Shown here piece after piece: positions 36,783 to 45,802 of a stretch of 64,000 nucleotides of DNA. Position 1 is the first letter of the stretch. The number at the start of each line of letters is the position of its first letter. The notes beneath the pieces are model-generated. The model worked only from the letters and a program-made list of their open reading frames with translations, made no database searches and was not told the DNA's origin. The DNA is taken from the NCBI RefSeq assembly GCF_000701265.1, contig NZ_KL370759.1, positions 165,420-229,419 on the forward strand, read 5' to 3'. The translations under genes and the position numbers were made by a program. This DNA comes from Legionella wadsworthii DSM 21896 = ATCC 33877. Lineage in GTDB: Bacteria; Pseudomonadota; Gammaproteobacteria; Legionellales; Legionellaceae.

Positions 36783-38222
36783 TTAAAATGTACTATATGA
36801 GCTTAATAAACCTTCTTTAATCTCATATTCTTTAGTGATGTGAATTGCTTTTAAAAAATCAAAATCATGAGAAATCACTATGATGGCCCCAGGATACTCC
36901 TGAAGGACTTCAATAACATGAGATCGGGTTTCACGATCCAGGTTATTAGTTACTTCGTCCAAAATAAGTAATTTGGGTGTCATCGCTGCAATTTGTGCTA
37001 AAGAGAGCCTTACTTTCTCTCCACCGGATAACGTGGAAATTAAGGCATTTATTTCTTCATTTTTGCGAAATAAGAAATCATTTAAGTAGTCTCTAATTTC
37101 TGCACTGGATTTACCGCGCAACAAATTGCTGATAAAGTCCCATACGGTTTTATCTGCCGGCAAAGTTTTATAATGCTGATCGAGATAACCCATTTCATTT
37201 TGCTGCAATACATCCCAACTCCCTGTTTTGATGACAGAGCGATTACCTAAAATTGCTTTCAGAATAGTTGATTTTCCTGAACCATTATTCCCATGAATAG
37301 CAATTCGTTCTTGTGCTTTTATTGAAAAAGACAAATCATGTAACATGGGTTTGTTTTTTTCATAACCCACTGTGCCTTCACTCACTGTTACCAAAGTTTG
37401 ACTCGTTTTGATCCCCCGAACCGCAAACTTGGGATGGATGATTTCAGGGATATAAAGAGCGGATAAGCGCTCGGTCAATTTCTGTTTCTTCTGGTGGATT
37501 GCACTTTTTCTTCGCCCCGATGTTTCTTGTGCATTTCTTGCTTTACTTTGGGAGACAATGGTAGGCCACTTCCTTTGTCGAATGTGCTTTTCTCCTTGAG
37601 CTCTACTGCGCTTTGCTCGAGATTGTTCTCTCATCATCTCTGCATGTATTTGTTTTTTTTCACGAATTAAATGGGCAATTTCTCCCTCAATGGCACTACA
37701 TTGTATGTTTATTTCTCTCATATAATCTTCATAACTTCCTGTAAAGACATGTATTTTGTTTTGGTCAATATGCCAAATGGTATCCACAATAGTTTGAAGT
37801 AATTCAATATCGTGAGTCACTATCATCAATGTTCCTTTATAATCGGCAAGCATCCTCATTAAAGATCGACGATGATTTCGATCGAGATGATTGCTTGGTT
37901 CATCAAGCATGAGTAAATTTGGGTCAGAAGCCAAGGCTTGGGTGAACAATTGATGAAAGCGTTGTCCCCCGCTTAATGATTCGAACTCGTCAATGACTTG
38001 AGGGACATAACCTATTCTTATCTCTTTGGGAAAATGGATCTCTCCTTCAGAGGATTCAGTTATTTGAGCGAGTATTTTTAATAATGTGGACTTTCCAGCC
38101 CCATTTCGCCCAATGATTGCAATCCGGCTGCCATATGAAATTTGGCCACTAAAATCTAAAAAACAGGTTTTGTGTGGCAAAGTAAAGCAAAGGTTTTTAA
38201 ATTGAATAGGCTTGTGCATCAT
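36783..38222 (-). CDS. ABC-F family ATPase (ribosome-associated)
   Basis: A 479-residue protein with two ABC domains and no membrane segment. Domain 1 has GRNGAGKST, LSGGQRFHQLF and LLMLDEPSNHLD. Domain 2 has GNNGSGKST, LSGGEKVRLSLAQ and LLILDEVTNNLD. A basic, coiled-coil linker of about 100 residues (residues ~165-265, EKKQIHAEMMREQSRAKRS) corresponds to the ABC-F P-site tip. ABC-F proteins act on the ribosome, some giving antibiotic protection. I start at ATG 38222 (GAGAT before it), as codons back to 38279 (TTG) are not conserved-looking. The same operon contains an ABC exporter. Confidence 0.92.
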   Translation of the reverse strand: MMHKPIQFKNLCFTLPHKTCFLDFSGQISYGSRIAIIGRNGAGKSTLLKILAQITESSEGEIHFPKEIRIGYVPQVIDEFESLSGGQRFHQLFTQALASDPNLLMLDEPSNHLDRNHRRSLMRMLADYKGTLMIVTHDIELLQTIVDTIWHIDQNKIHVFTGSYEDYMREINIQCSAIEGEIAHLIREKKQIHAEMMREQSRAKRSRAQGEKHIRQRKWPTIVSQSKARNAQETSGRRKSAIHQKKQKLTERLSALYIPEIIHPKFAVRGIKTSQTLVTVSEGTVGYEKNKPMLHDLSFSIKAQERIAIHGNNGSGKSTILKAILGNRSVIKTGSWDVLQQNEMGYLDQHYKTLPADKTVWDFISNLLRGKSSAEIRDYLNDFLFRKNEEINALISTLSGGEKVRLSLAQIAAMTPKLLILDEVTNNLDRETRSHVIEVLQEYPGAIIVISHDFDFLKAIHITKEYEIKEGLLSSYSTF

Positions 38223-38354
38223 ATATCTCATTAAGTAGTTTGAATGGGCAGTTTGGTGACTGCTGTTGTCATTGCCCAATGCTTAGGGCGTACTTAAGAG
38301 ATAATTTCCATGATGTGTTAAGCCTCTTTAAAATGATGTGCTTGTCTTGATATT

Positions 38355-38391
38355 GGGTATAATCATACCCGATTGCATGATTATATGTCAA
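38355..38391 (-). promoter_or_regulatory. Promoter with palindromic operator for the ABC-F/exporter operon
   Basis: On the minus strand: a perfect -35 TTGACA (38391-38386), 18 bases, TATGAT (38367-38362). A perfect palindrome GGGTAT-GATT-ATACCC (38370-38355) covers the -10. A leader of about 130 bases follows before the ATG at 38222. It contains a five-codon ORF (ATG near 38312, MEIIS) and a possible hairpin with stem TGGGCA/TGCCCA. A regulator is not encoded nearby. Confidence 0.6.
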
Positions 38392-38437
38392 TCGAGAAGA
38401 TAGAGCCATATTTTAAAAATTAAAGATAGGTAGAAAC

Positions 38438-39295
38438 TTAACTTAATTCTTCCAAATCGGGTATGAGTTCCTTGCAATGTCTCATAACTCTTTGTTCCAC
38501 TGGAGGCAATTGCAAATAATCACCATACTGTTGTATCAGAAAAGATTCTGCATTTTGAGGGATATTGAATTCTTTCGTTTCAAAAGGAACACGTTGAAAA
38601 GGGTAAATTTCGTCTCTTTTAATTAGGTTTTTACCGACACAATTATATCCACGACCTATATAAGGGCTTTTACTGGTATTTGCTTGCTGAATAATTTTTT
38701 GTAGGCACAATTCAAGCAAAGGTCTTGGCAGGAATGAGGCGATAAATTTATAAAGTGTTGGGTAATGACCAATTTTTACTTTGCTGTATTTGGTACTTAA
38801 CAATCTTGAAAGTTTTTTGGCATAAAACTTGTAGCGTTTACGCTGCTTTGGATCGAGCGGCATCGTGTCATAAACAAACACATCAATGAAGATCCCCTGG
38901 ATATACGGTTCGTTACCTTTTTCATGTTTTTCAATAAAACGGCTGGATCGATCTCGGATTTTTAGAGGGGTTGCCATATTAAAATAACCCGGATCGCTGT
39001 GGATTGTTTGTAACCACATCCATTCTGGAATTTCTTGGGGGGCTACACGTAAAAATTGTTCATAACTTGCGCGGGGCATGGCAATATCTACATCGTCATC
39101 CCAGGGAATAAATCCTTGATGCCGAACTGCACCCAAGAGCGTACCAGCATCAAGCCAGTAATCCAACTGATGTTTATGACAAATGGAATCCACCACTTCC
39201 AGCATGTTAAGCATTTTTAATTGAGCTTGGCGTAACCTGCCATCCTGCAGTGCTGTATCTGCTGAATAAGAATTCGGATTTTTTGCTAATGTCAT
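38438..39295 (-). CDS. LicD-family phosphotransferase
   Basis: A 285-residue LicD/FKTN-like protein. The signature is LDYWLDAGTLLGAVRHQGFIPWDDDVDIAMPRASYEQFL (residues ~42-80), with the Asp cluster DDDVD that binds metal in this nucleotidyltransferase-like fold. It ends in KEFNIPQNAESFLIQQYGDYLQLPP, also typical. Family members transfer phosphocholine or a similar group to glycans or lipopolysaccharide. No licABC partner genes are next to it, so donor and acceptor are unknown. Confidence 0.93.
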   Translation of the reverse strand: MTLAKNPNSYSADTALQDGRLRQAQLKMLNMLEVVDSICHKHQLDYWLDAGTLLGAVRHQGFIPWDDDVDIAMPRASYEQFLRVAPQEIPEWMWLQTIHSDPGYFNMATPLKIRDRSSRFIEKHEKGNEPYIQGIFIDVFVYDTMPLDPKQRKRYKFYAKKLSRLLSTKYSKVKIGHYPTLYKFIASFLPRPLLELCLQKIIQQANTSKSPYIGRGYNCVGKNLIKRDEIYPFQRVPFETKEFNIPQNAESFLIQQYGDYLQLPPVEQRVMRHCKELIPDLEELS

Positions 39296-39458
39296 GAATT
39301 AAGTTCTGTTTAAATGACAACAAGACTATATTAGCAAAATAATTCAAAATCATTAACTAAAAAAATTGATGCAAACACGAATAGAAATCCTATTTTATTC
39401 CATTATAGATCTCTTTATCATTTAACCCTTTGATGTATCTTAATTTTTATGGAGAGCC

Positions 39459-40856
39459 ATGATTCATTTATTCACAGACATTTGGCCTATGTTAATTCAA
39501 TATAAAAATGCCAATGCACGAACTCGTACCAATCTGGTGAAGAAGGAGATAGAACATCTGACGAACCTCTCCGGCAAAATCTCCCTTAAAGATCATGCGA
39601 AGCATCATTATAAGGTTTTGGCTTATGCAGCCACTTTAATCGCTTATGCTGATGTATTATTTCGAATGGAAAATCAAATGTATTTTGATATTTTATTTGA
39701 TTTTTATTCTATGGAAATGGATGAAAAATTAAATGACTGGTTTGAATTTGGAACAACTCCAGGTCATATGAGACTGAAACATCCACTTATAAAATATACA
39801 CCTGAGATTTGGGAAAAATTTCGGGTGGCCCAAAAAGCACACTTAAAGAAAAATAATAAGTTACATCTTTTTAATTTGGAGCAGCTTGATATTTATCATC
39901 CACCTGCGAATCAGTTATATCCGATCCAAATTCAAATGGGAGGGCACCTTTATAACGAAGCAGTTGATAGAATCCATGTGGATGCCCACGGACATATTCG
40001 ATTTGCGCATCTTCATGGATTTTATCTTTTACCTGGTGGAGGGATGCTTGAAAAACCGGATGATGCAAACATTGATGATTGGCGATGCAAAATGTTGGAG
40101 GAACATCTAGAGGAGGAACATGCCAATCTTTATTTAAAAGCAGCTGAATATTACAACCAAATTTCTCAAATCGATTTTCATAAGATCTTAATAAAAATCT
40201 GTTCAAGCCATGAAGCTCAGAACTTAACTCATGAATTGCGGGAAAAATTAAAATCCATTATTTTATCTTCAGAAAGCAACTCCCACTGCTTAAAAAATAT
40301 GATTTCGGAACTCGATCACCACATAGACCTTGTTCAGAAAAGTAGAAGGAACGCATCCAGGGTCCAGGAGGAAGAAAAGCAAAACAGGGCGCAAAATTTT
40401 TATAAATCTTTAATCACATTGCGTGCTCTTGTGCAGGTTCAGACATTCAAATTAACGCCTTTATTTAGCAAGGCATTAAATTATCTGAAGAAAAATACAG
40501 TGTGTGTCAACATTCAGCAATATCTGGATACCCGTGTACTGGGTGGGTTTCAATTATCACACTGCTTTATCTTAACGGGGCAGCCTCTAGAAGATTGGTT
40601 TAGTACGCAATTTCAGGGAGTTAAGGGCCAATTTGGCGACGATATCTCCGCTTCAGCGATAGTACGATTGACCTTGCTTGAAGCATTAGAAAGTTTTAAA
40701 AAAATAAAGTTCTCCCATCTTTTAAATGGATTGGCTGCATATGATGAAGGTATCAATAGGGGAGTCCTTCTCATTGAAAATATTTGGGATGAAGCGCAAT
40801 TTATCCAAGCGCGCCAAAAGTTGTGCGTAGAGGCTGCTTCTTTTATGAAGAAATAG
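39459..40856 (+). CDS. Large hypothetical protein, 465 aa (candidate effector)
   Basis: ATG at 39459 with a GGAGAGCC site. Soluble, no signal peptide and no recognised domain. The central part has HVDAHGHIRFAHLHGFYLLPGGGMLEKPDD, with several histidines, followed by a coiled-coil-like region (MISELDHHIDLVQKSRRNASRVQEEEKQN, about 290-320) and LGGFQLSHCFILTGQPLEDW. Large orphan proteins rich in helices of this kind are often Dot/Icm substrates in Legionella, but no clear E-block or PmrA box was found. Function unknown. Confidence 0.7.
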   Translation: MIHLFTDIWPMLIQYKNANARTRTNLVKKEIEHLTNLSGKISLKDHAKHHYKVLAYAATLIAYADVLFRMENQMYFDILFDFYSMEMDEKLNDWFEFGTTPGHMRLKHPLIKYTPEIWEKFRVAQKAHLKKNNKLHLFNLEQLDIYHPPANQLYPIQIQMGGHLYNEAVDRIHVDAHGHIRFAHLHGFYLLPGGGMLEKPDDANIDDWRCKMLEEHLEEEHANLYLKAAEYYNQISQIDFHKILIKICSSHEAQNLTHELREKLKSIILSSESNSHCLKNMISELDHHIDLVQKSRRNASRVQEEEKQNRAQNFYKSLITLRALVQVQTFKLTPLFSKALNYLKKNTVCVNIQQYLDTRVLGGFQLSHCFILTGQPLEDWFSTQFQGVKGQFGDDISASAIVRLTLLEALESFKKIKFSHLLNGLAAYDEGINRGVLLIENIWDEAQFIQARQKLCVEAASFMKK

Positions 40857-41001
40857 TCTCTAATCAAGTGCTTGTATTTCTGCCTGCGAAAGAGTGTGCG
40901 CAATGTCCCTATCATATTTCATCATTCAGGCATTGATTTATGAATAATTAAAAACGAAAATAACGGTTGTGTTTTCTCCTTAGCAATTCAATGAGCCTTT
41001 T

Positions 41002-41637
41002 ATGTCAGATGGGATAAATCATTATTACCTTCAAACTATGGGAATCGACCGATGGGTGTTACGACAATCGCGTCGTTCCAATGAGCAGGATTTGTCTCAA
41101 TTAGCCAAAGAGGTCGCTGAGTGCACTCGATGCCCTTTACATAAAACGCGAACACAAACTGTTTTCTTTCGGGGAAGTGTTAAAGCAAAGTTGATGATTG
41201 TAGGGGAAGCTCCTGGATTTTATGAAGATCAGCAAGGCCTTCCCTTCGTGGGCAAAGCAGGAAGTTTGCTGAACCAAATGCTCCAGGGCATCGGTATGGT
41301 GGAAGACGATGTTTATATAGCCAATGTATTAAAATGTAGACCCCCAGATAATCGCGATCCTCAACCAGAGGAAATTGTACAATGCAGTGCATTTTTAAAG
41401 CGTCAAATTGAACTGGTGCAGCCAAGCCTTATTTTGGCATTAGGACGTTTTGCAGGACAATTTTTACTGAATCAATCGCTTCCGCTCAAGCAATTACGTA
41501 ATTCAGTACACTACTACAATAAAATACCGTTCATAGTAAGCTATCATCCAGCTTATCTTTTACGCAATCCTGCGGATAAGAAAAAAGCTTATCAGGATTT
41601 ATTAAAGACAAAAATATTATTAGGGGCCGGGCGCTAA
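41002..41637 (+). CDS. Family-4 uracil-DNA glycosylase (Fe-S type)
   Basis: A 211-residue enzyme that removes uracil from DNA. The four cluster cysteines are visible in AECTRCPLHKTRT, VLKCRPPDNRDPQPEEI and VQCSAFL. MIVGEAPGFYEDQQGLPFVGKAGSLL holds the catalytic motif A (GEAPG) and SYHPAYLLRNP is the motif B His-Pro loop. The short N-terminal extension (about 40 residues, INHYYLQTMGIDRWVL) resembles the fused tail of DNA-polymerase-like Udg forms. ATG at 41002. Confidence 0.94.
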   Translation: MSDGINHYYLQTMGIDRWVLRQSRRSNEQDLSQLAKEVAECTRCPLHKTRTQTVFFRGSVKAKLMIVGEAPGFYEDQQGLPFVGKAGSLLNQMLQGIGMVEDDVYIANVLKCRPPDNRDPQPEEIVQCSAFLKRQIELVQPSLILALGRFAGQFLLNQSLPLKQLRNSVHYYNKIPFIVSYHPAYLLRNPADKKKAYQDLLKTKILLGAGR

Positions 41638-41703
41638 AATATCCATGTCGAAAGTATGCATTTGTGGTCCTTAGCAGGCATCGCATTTATATGTGCCGCT
41701 TGG

Positions 41704-41785
41704 TTGGATGCCGCGAACAAGTCGCGGCACGTAGACAGGGAAATAGATAGAAAAATTTATTTTTGCTCTGTGACATTCAAACTTT
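41704..41785 (+). repeat. 82-bp direct repeat, copy 1, headed by REP palindrome
   Basis: Starts TTGGATGCC; palindrome GCCGCGA-ACAAG-TCGCGGC at 41710-41728, then ACGTAGACAGGGAAAT and AATTTATTTTTGCTCTGTG. Copy 2 begins 148 bases later. The two copies differ at only a few positions. Confidence 0.9.
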
Positions 41786-41851
41786 GCTGGTTGAATTTCG
41801 TGAGCAAGTACACAGCAGATGCTGATGGGAAACGGAAAGAATGCCCTACAT

Positions 41852-41933
41852 TTGGATGCCGCGAACAAGTCGCGGCACGTAGACAGGGAAATGAATAGAA
41901 AAATTTATTTTTGCTCTGTGACATTGAAACTTT
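41852..41933 (+). repeat. 82-bp direct repeat, copy 2, headed by REP palindrome
   Basis: Nearly identical to 41704-41785; differences are around GGGAAAT(AG/GA)ATAG and ACATT(C/G)AAAC. Same palindrome family as 13559 and 63924. Ends just before the cytochrome c stop at 41951. Confidence 0.9.
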
Positions 41934-41950
41934 ATTTTTGCTCTTTTCCA

Positions 41951-42319
41951 TTACCTGTTATCCTGTGACATATAGTGGATCGCCTGAACGAAGGCTTCAT
42001 CAGAACAATTTTTTTGGGGAACATCGGCTTCCTTACATAAACCTTCATGAGGCATCAATCCTTTCCCTTGCTTGATGCTGTTTAATAAATAATCCATTCC
42101 GGTTTTATATTCTGCAGGATTCTTTTTTGATTCCATTTCAGCATTTTTCAAACGTAAGTCCCAGTCTTTTTTATCGAAGGCAGCAGGGGCTTTCATCCCG
42201 ATTGCAAATTGAGGTGCATGACAATGGTAACAGGTGATTTCATAAGTCTTTTTTCCCAAATCATTAGCCCAAAGCAAAGTCGTGATACTAGATAATAAAA
42301 TAACCAATAATTTGTTCAT
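41951..42319 (-). CDS. Cytochrome c5-like monohaem protein
   Basis: A 122-residue exported cytochrome. Signal peptide MNKLLVILLSSITTLLWA, then haem motif CYHCH in GKKTYEITCYHCHAPQF. A second Cys pair in GLCKEADVPQKNCSDE resembles the disulphide of cytochrome c5. MPHEG supplies a likely distal Met. ATG has GAGGGAACATC upstream. A periplasmic electron carrier; its partner is not encoded here. Confidence 0.88.
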   Translation of the reverse strand: MNKLLVILLSSITTLLWANDLGKKTYEITCYHCHAPQFAIGMKAPAAFDKKDWDLRLKNAEMESKKNPAEYKTGMDYLLNSIKQGKGLMPHEGLCKEADVPQKNCSDEAFVQAIHYMSQDNR

Positions 42320-42494
42320 GATGTTCCCTCTTTAATCTGTTCTTTAATCCCGGTCTAAAATTTAAATTGCTAAAAAATCTTATATTTCTTTATTTTTCTA
42401 ATTCTTTGCTCACGTGGTTAAAAGAATACTATAATTTACATGCATCTATTGGTTTGAACTACGGATAATCAAAAGGGTCAAAAGGAATTTGAAT

Positions 42495-44282
42495 ATGAAA
42501 GGAACCAAAAAAACGTATGTCCCGCCTCATTCCGGATTGAAAAATCAATCTGCCTCACTTTATGAGATTAAACCCGAATACTCCAGTTACATGAATCAAT
42601 TGGATGATTTCTTTTATTTTATTAATAAATTATATCAGGCAAATCTTGGCAAAATAACTATGGGTATGAGTCCTGCAGTCATCGGCACTGCTTATTGTGC
42701 CTGGCTTTTACAACTCGCTCAATCACCAGGCCATTTAATGGCATTGGCTTCTTATCCAGCCACACATGCTGATGAGTTTTTAGCTCATTTATTATGTCAC
42801 AAACAACCAGCAGAAGGTAAGGATGTTCGATTTCATAAAGAGAATTGGCAATTAATGCCTTGGAGATTGTATGCAGAAGTTTTTCTCCAGTTTGAAGAAT
42901 GGTGTCGTTATGCCACCCGGAAAGTTCCTGGACTTTCGAAACGATCAGAACGCACCGTGTCTTTTTGCATTCGCCAATTGCTTGATGCCCTTTCTCCTTC
43001 AAATTTTGTGATGACCAACCCCGATCTTTTTTATGAAACCATCCATTCAGGAGGGGCTAATTTAATCCAGGGTACCGAACTTGCGATAGAACATACCATG
43101 AGAAGATTGGCAGGATTGCCTCCTCCGGGCGCTGGGAAATTCAAACCTGGAAAGAATGTTGCAATCACTCCAGGTAAAATTATATATAAAAACCACTTGA
43201 TAGAATTAATTCAATATAAGCCCCAAACGAAAACAGTATATAAAGAACCCATATTGATAATCCCCGCCTGGATAATGAAATATTATATTTTGGATTTATC
43301 ACCCAATAATTCTTTGGTGAAATGGCTGGTTGGGCAGGGACATACTGTCTTTATTATATCTTGGCTTAATCCAGATGAAGAGGATCGGGATTTAGGCATG
43401 GATGACTATTATCGGCTTGGTGCAATGGCAGCAATCGATGCGGTCAGTGATATTTTTCCCAAAACAAAAATTCATTTGATGGGATATTGCCTTGGGGGAA
43501 CTCTTGCCATGATTACAGCGGCTGCGATGGCCAGGGATAAAGACCATCGACTTAAAAGCCTCTCCCTGCTGGCGGCACAAGGAGATTTTACGAAAGCGGG
43601 TGAACTCATGCTGTTTATCACTGAAAGTGAAATTGCTTTTCTCAAAAATATGATGTGGGAAAAAGGGTATCTTGATCCAAAACATATGGCAGGTTCTTTT
43701 CAAATGTTGCGTACCTATGATTTGATTTGGTCTAAAATGATTGATGATTATATGACGGGTAAAAAGCGCGGTATGATCGATTTGCTTGCCTGGAATGCCG
43801 ATTCAACGCGTATGCCTTATAAAATGCATACAGAATATCTTGAGAAACTTTTTCTTCAAAACGACTTCGCAGAAGGACATTTCCGCGTGGAAGAGGATAT
43901 AGTGGCGCCCAGAAATGTCCATTTACCCATTTTCGCGGTGAGTACAGAACATGATCATATTGCTCCCTGGGAATCCGTATATAAAATTCATCTGATGATG
44001 CCTACTGATATTACTTTTGTCCTGACCAGTGGAGGACACAATGCAGGAATAGTGAGTGAGCCCAATCACCCGGGTCGGTATTATTCCATTTTGGAAAGTA
44101 AAAAAAACATGCCTTATATTGGACCTAAAAAATGGCTTACCAAAGCGAGAAAAAGAGATGGTTCCTGGTGGATAGCATGGCATGATTGGTTAGTACTGCA
44201 TAGTTCAAAAAGACGTGTTTCTCCGCCTCATCTCGATACGTCACTACCTAATGCACCGGGTGAGTATGTGATGCAAAAATAA
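42495..44282 (+). CDS. phaC: Poly(3-hydroxyalkanoate) synthase, class I
   Basis: A 595-residue PHA synthase that polymerises (R)-3-hydroxyacyl-CoA at granule surfaces. The lipase-like box GYCLGGTLAM carries the catalytic Cys. The Asp is in STEHDHIAPWESVYKIH and the His in TSGGHNAGIVSEPNHPG. The N-terminal domain (to ~200) has the variable SPSNFVMTNPDLFYETI. Size fits class I (no PhaE partner). ATG at 42495 with AAAGGAATTTGAAT; the TTG six bases earlier is less likely. No phaA/phaB neighbours. Confidence 0.95.
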   Translation: MKGTKKTYVPPHSGLKNQSASLYEIKPEYSSYMNQLDDFFYFINKLYQANLGKITMGMSPAVIGTAYCAWLLQLAQSPGHLMALASYPATHADEFLAHLLCHKQPAEGKDVRFHKENWQLMPWRLYAEVFLQFEEWCRYATRKVPGLSKRSERTVSFCIRQLLDALSPSNFVMTNPDLFYETIHSGGANLIQGTELAIEHTMRRLAGLPPPGAGKFKPGKNVAITPGKIIYKNHLIELIQYKPQTKTVYKEPILIIPAWIMKYYILDLSPNNSLVKWLVGQGHTVFIISWLNPDEEDRDLGMDDYYRLGAMAAIDAVSDIFPKTKIHLMGYCLGGTLAMITAAAMARDKDHRLKSLSLLAAQGDFTKAGELMLFITESEIAFLKNMMWEKGYLDPKHMAGSFQMLRTYDLIWSKMIDDYMTGKKRGMIDLLAWNADSTRMPYKMHTEYLEKLFLQNDFAEGHFRVEEDIVAPRNVHLPIFAVSTEHDHIAPWESVYKIHLMMPTDITFVLTSGGHNAGIVSEPNHPGRYYSILESKKNMPYIGPKKWLTKARKRDGSWWIAWHDWLVLHSSKRRVSPPHLDTSLPNAPGEYVMQK

Positions 44283-44379
44283 GAAGAAACTCATAAAGAT
44301 TGAAGGATTTTTAGTTACATCTTGGTTGCCGTATTTGAATGTGTTAAATTTTTGCTTTTTAATACTTTATTGAGGCTCT

Positions 44380-44739
44380 ATGATGAATAAAAAATCCCTT
44401 TCTGCGCTCTGTTGTCTCCTTTTAGGTTCTATAAATGCGTTTGCCAATCCATTGCCTTTAAAGACGAATTTTAAAAAAATTTATTGCGGTAATCAGGAAT
44501 TTTTAGGCAACAGCGCGACCAAAAGACCTCATCTCCATTGTGGTGAATCCTTTCTAGCTTATAAAAAGGCCAATGGCGATCACACCAATATTACAGATTT
44601 TGGAACCTGTAATCGTACAAATGCAGTTTTTGACGATATTAAATCAAATAAAAATGCATTTGCTGATTATCAGGGGATCTATAATGCTCTTGTATTATTC
44701 CACCAAGCGGGTTGTCCCAATCAATTCAAAAGAAAATAG
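44380..44739 (+). CDS. Hypothetical exported protein, 119 aa
   Basis: Two adjacent ATGs (44380, 44383) follow GAGGCTCT. The signal peptide is MNKKSLSALCCLLLGSINAFA. The mature 95 residues have four cysteines (KIYCGN, HLHCGES, GTCNRTN, AGCPNQF) in a compact pattern and probably form two disulphides. No family recognised. Confidence 0.65.
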   Translation: MMNKKSLSALCCLLLGSINAFANPLPLKTNFKKIYCGNQEFLGNSATKRPHLHCGESFLAYKKANGDHTNITDFGTCNRTNAVFDDIKSNKNAFADYQGIYNALVLFHQAGCPNQFKRK

Positions 44740-44783
44740 CACCATTAAACCCATTTATAAATGGCTCTAGAGATAACTTGTTT

Positions 44784-44820
44784 CTACACCCAATCGAAAT
44801 TATTTGGAGAGTGGGTGTAG
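44784..44820. repeat. 9-bp inverted repeat upstream of XRE-like gene
   Basis: CTACACCCA (44784-44792) and TGGGTGTAG (44812-44820) are perfect inverted repeats with a 19-base gap, in the 270-bp gap between 44739 and 45011. It could be a transcript hairpin or an operator. Confidence 0.4.
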
Positions 44821-45010
44821 GGGGGATTGATATTAATAATAGTTTACTGCCGGGTTTTTGAATGTCTCTATCATTTTATATTCATTGGAGAAGTGAATGA
44901 GCAGCTGATAAATATTTAAGGAAAATTCTTTTTTTAATAAAAATAAATTTTGTTAATCAATCCTTAAGCTTATTTGTTTTACACTAATAAAAAGCGAAGA
45001 GGAGACTGCC

Positions 45011-45250
45011 ATGTCAAATAAAAAATTAACTGAACGTTTGAACTATGAACTTGACGAACTTGGTGTTCCTGCCTTAATGACAGAGCGCGTCCAAGCGTGT
45101 TCTAAGATGTTTGAATTACCTAAATACAAAATTGAAGCTTTATTACATGGGGTTGCTTTAGATGGCACAACCATGCAAAGAATTGCCGAAGAGCTTGAGG
45201 TCAGCCCCGATTGGTTATTCGGTGGCACCGAAGAAAAAACCACACATTAA
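45011..45250 (+). CDS. Small XRE-like helix-turn-helix protein, 79 aa
   Basis: A 79-residue protein with ATG at 45011 after AAGAGGAGACTGCC. The C-terminal TTMQRIAEELEVSPDWLFGG matches the last helices of XRE/Cro repressors, and the preceding MFELPKYKIEALLHGV matches the recognition-helix region. It is probably a DNA-binding regulator. A strong hairpin follows. Its target is unknown; an inverted repeat lies about 200 bases upstream. Confidence 0.7.
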   Translation: MSNKKLTERLNYELDELGVPALMTERVQACSKMFELPKYKIEALLHGVALDGTTMQRIAEELEVSPDWLFGGTEEKTTH

Positions 45251-45259
45251 TCAACTTTG

Positions 45260-45278
45260 GTTGGGCCTTTGGCCCAAC
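45260..45278. terminator. Terminator-like hairpin
   Basis: GTTGGGCC-TTT-GGCCCAAC (45260-45278), a perfect 8-bp stem with a 3-base loop, lies between the convergent XRE-like gene and the hydrogenase endopeptidase gene. It is followed by short T runs only. Confidence 0.65.
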
Positions 45279-45328
45279 TTCCCACGAACCACCTATAGAC
45301 AACAGGTAAAACCGGATTAAAAAAGGTC

Positions 45329-45802
45329 TTAATTTCTTTCATAAATGCGGATTATTTCTTTTTGTATCTGGTATGATAAAGCGCTAATTGATTCTTCTAC
45401 CCAATCAGAAATTTTCTGATTTATAGTAATTCCATCAATTTCAATCCCGTAAAATATTACATTTTTGGGTAATTCACCCAGCACACAAGCCAATTGCAAT
45501 GCATGAGGAACACTCATTCCATGAGTTGAAAACTGCTTTTTAGGCTCTAAAACATCTTCTTTTTGAAACTGGTGAATGGTACCCACGGGGCTTCCAGATT
45601 TGACTGCATCAATAATAAAAACTGTATCGAACCCTTCGAGCAACTCAATGAGGCGAACTCCTGGCCGATCATGGCTTTCAAGGATTAAATAAGGCATTAT
45701 TTCCGGATAGAATGAGAGCAACTGTTTTAGCCTTTCTATGACCATCCATCCCGCTTGATCGTCCCCAAAAGGAGAACCTATGCCTAAAACCTTTATGATC
45801 AT
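45329..45802 (-). CDS. [NiFe]-hydrogenase maturation endopeptidase
   Basis: A 157-residue HyaD/HoxW-type protease. MIIKVLGIGSPFGDDQAGW holds the nickel-sensing acidic residues of the GxGNxxxxDD motif (Ser replaces the usual Asn). The other ligands are in FIIDAVKSG and STHGMSV. It clips the C-terminal peptide of the large subunit after nickel is inserted. Last gene of the structural operon; it overlaps the large-subunit gene by 4 bases. Confidence 0.93.
   Translation of the reverse strand: MIIKVLGIGSPFGDDQAGWMVIERLKQLLSFYPEIMPYLILESHDRPGVRLIELLEGFDTVFIIDAVKSGSPVGTIHQFQKEDVLEPKKQFSTHGMSVPHALQLACVLGELPKNVIFYGIEIDGITINQKISDWVEESISALSYQIQKEIIRIYERN

Noticed and set aside
41656..41951. Overlapping 64-80 codon frames across the 82-bp repeats
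   Set aside because: They run through the REP palindromes on both strands and contain the repeat twice; no ribosome site.
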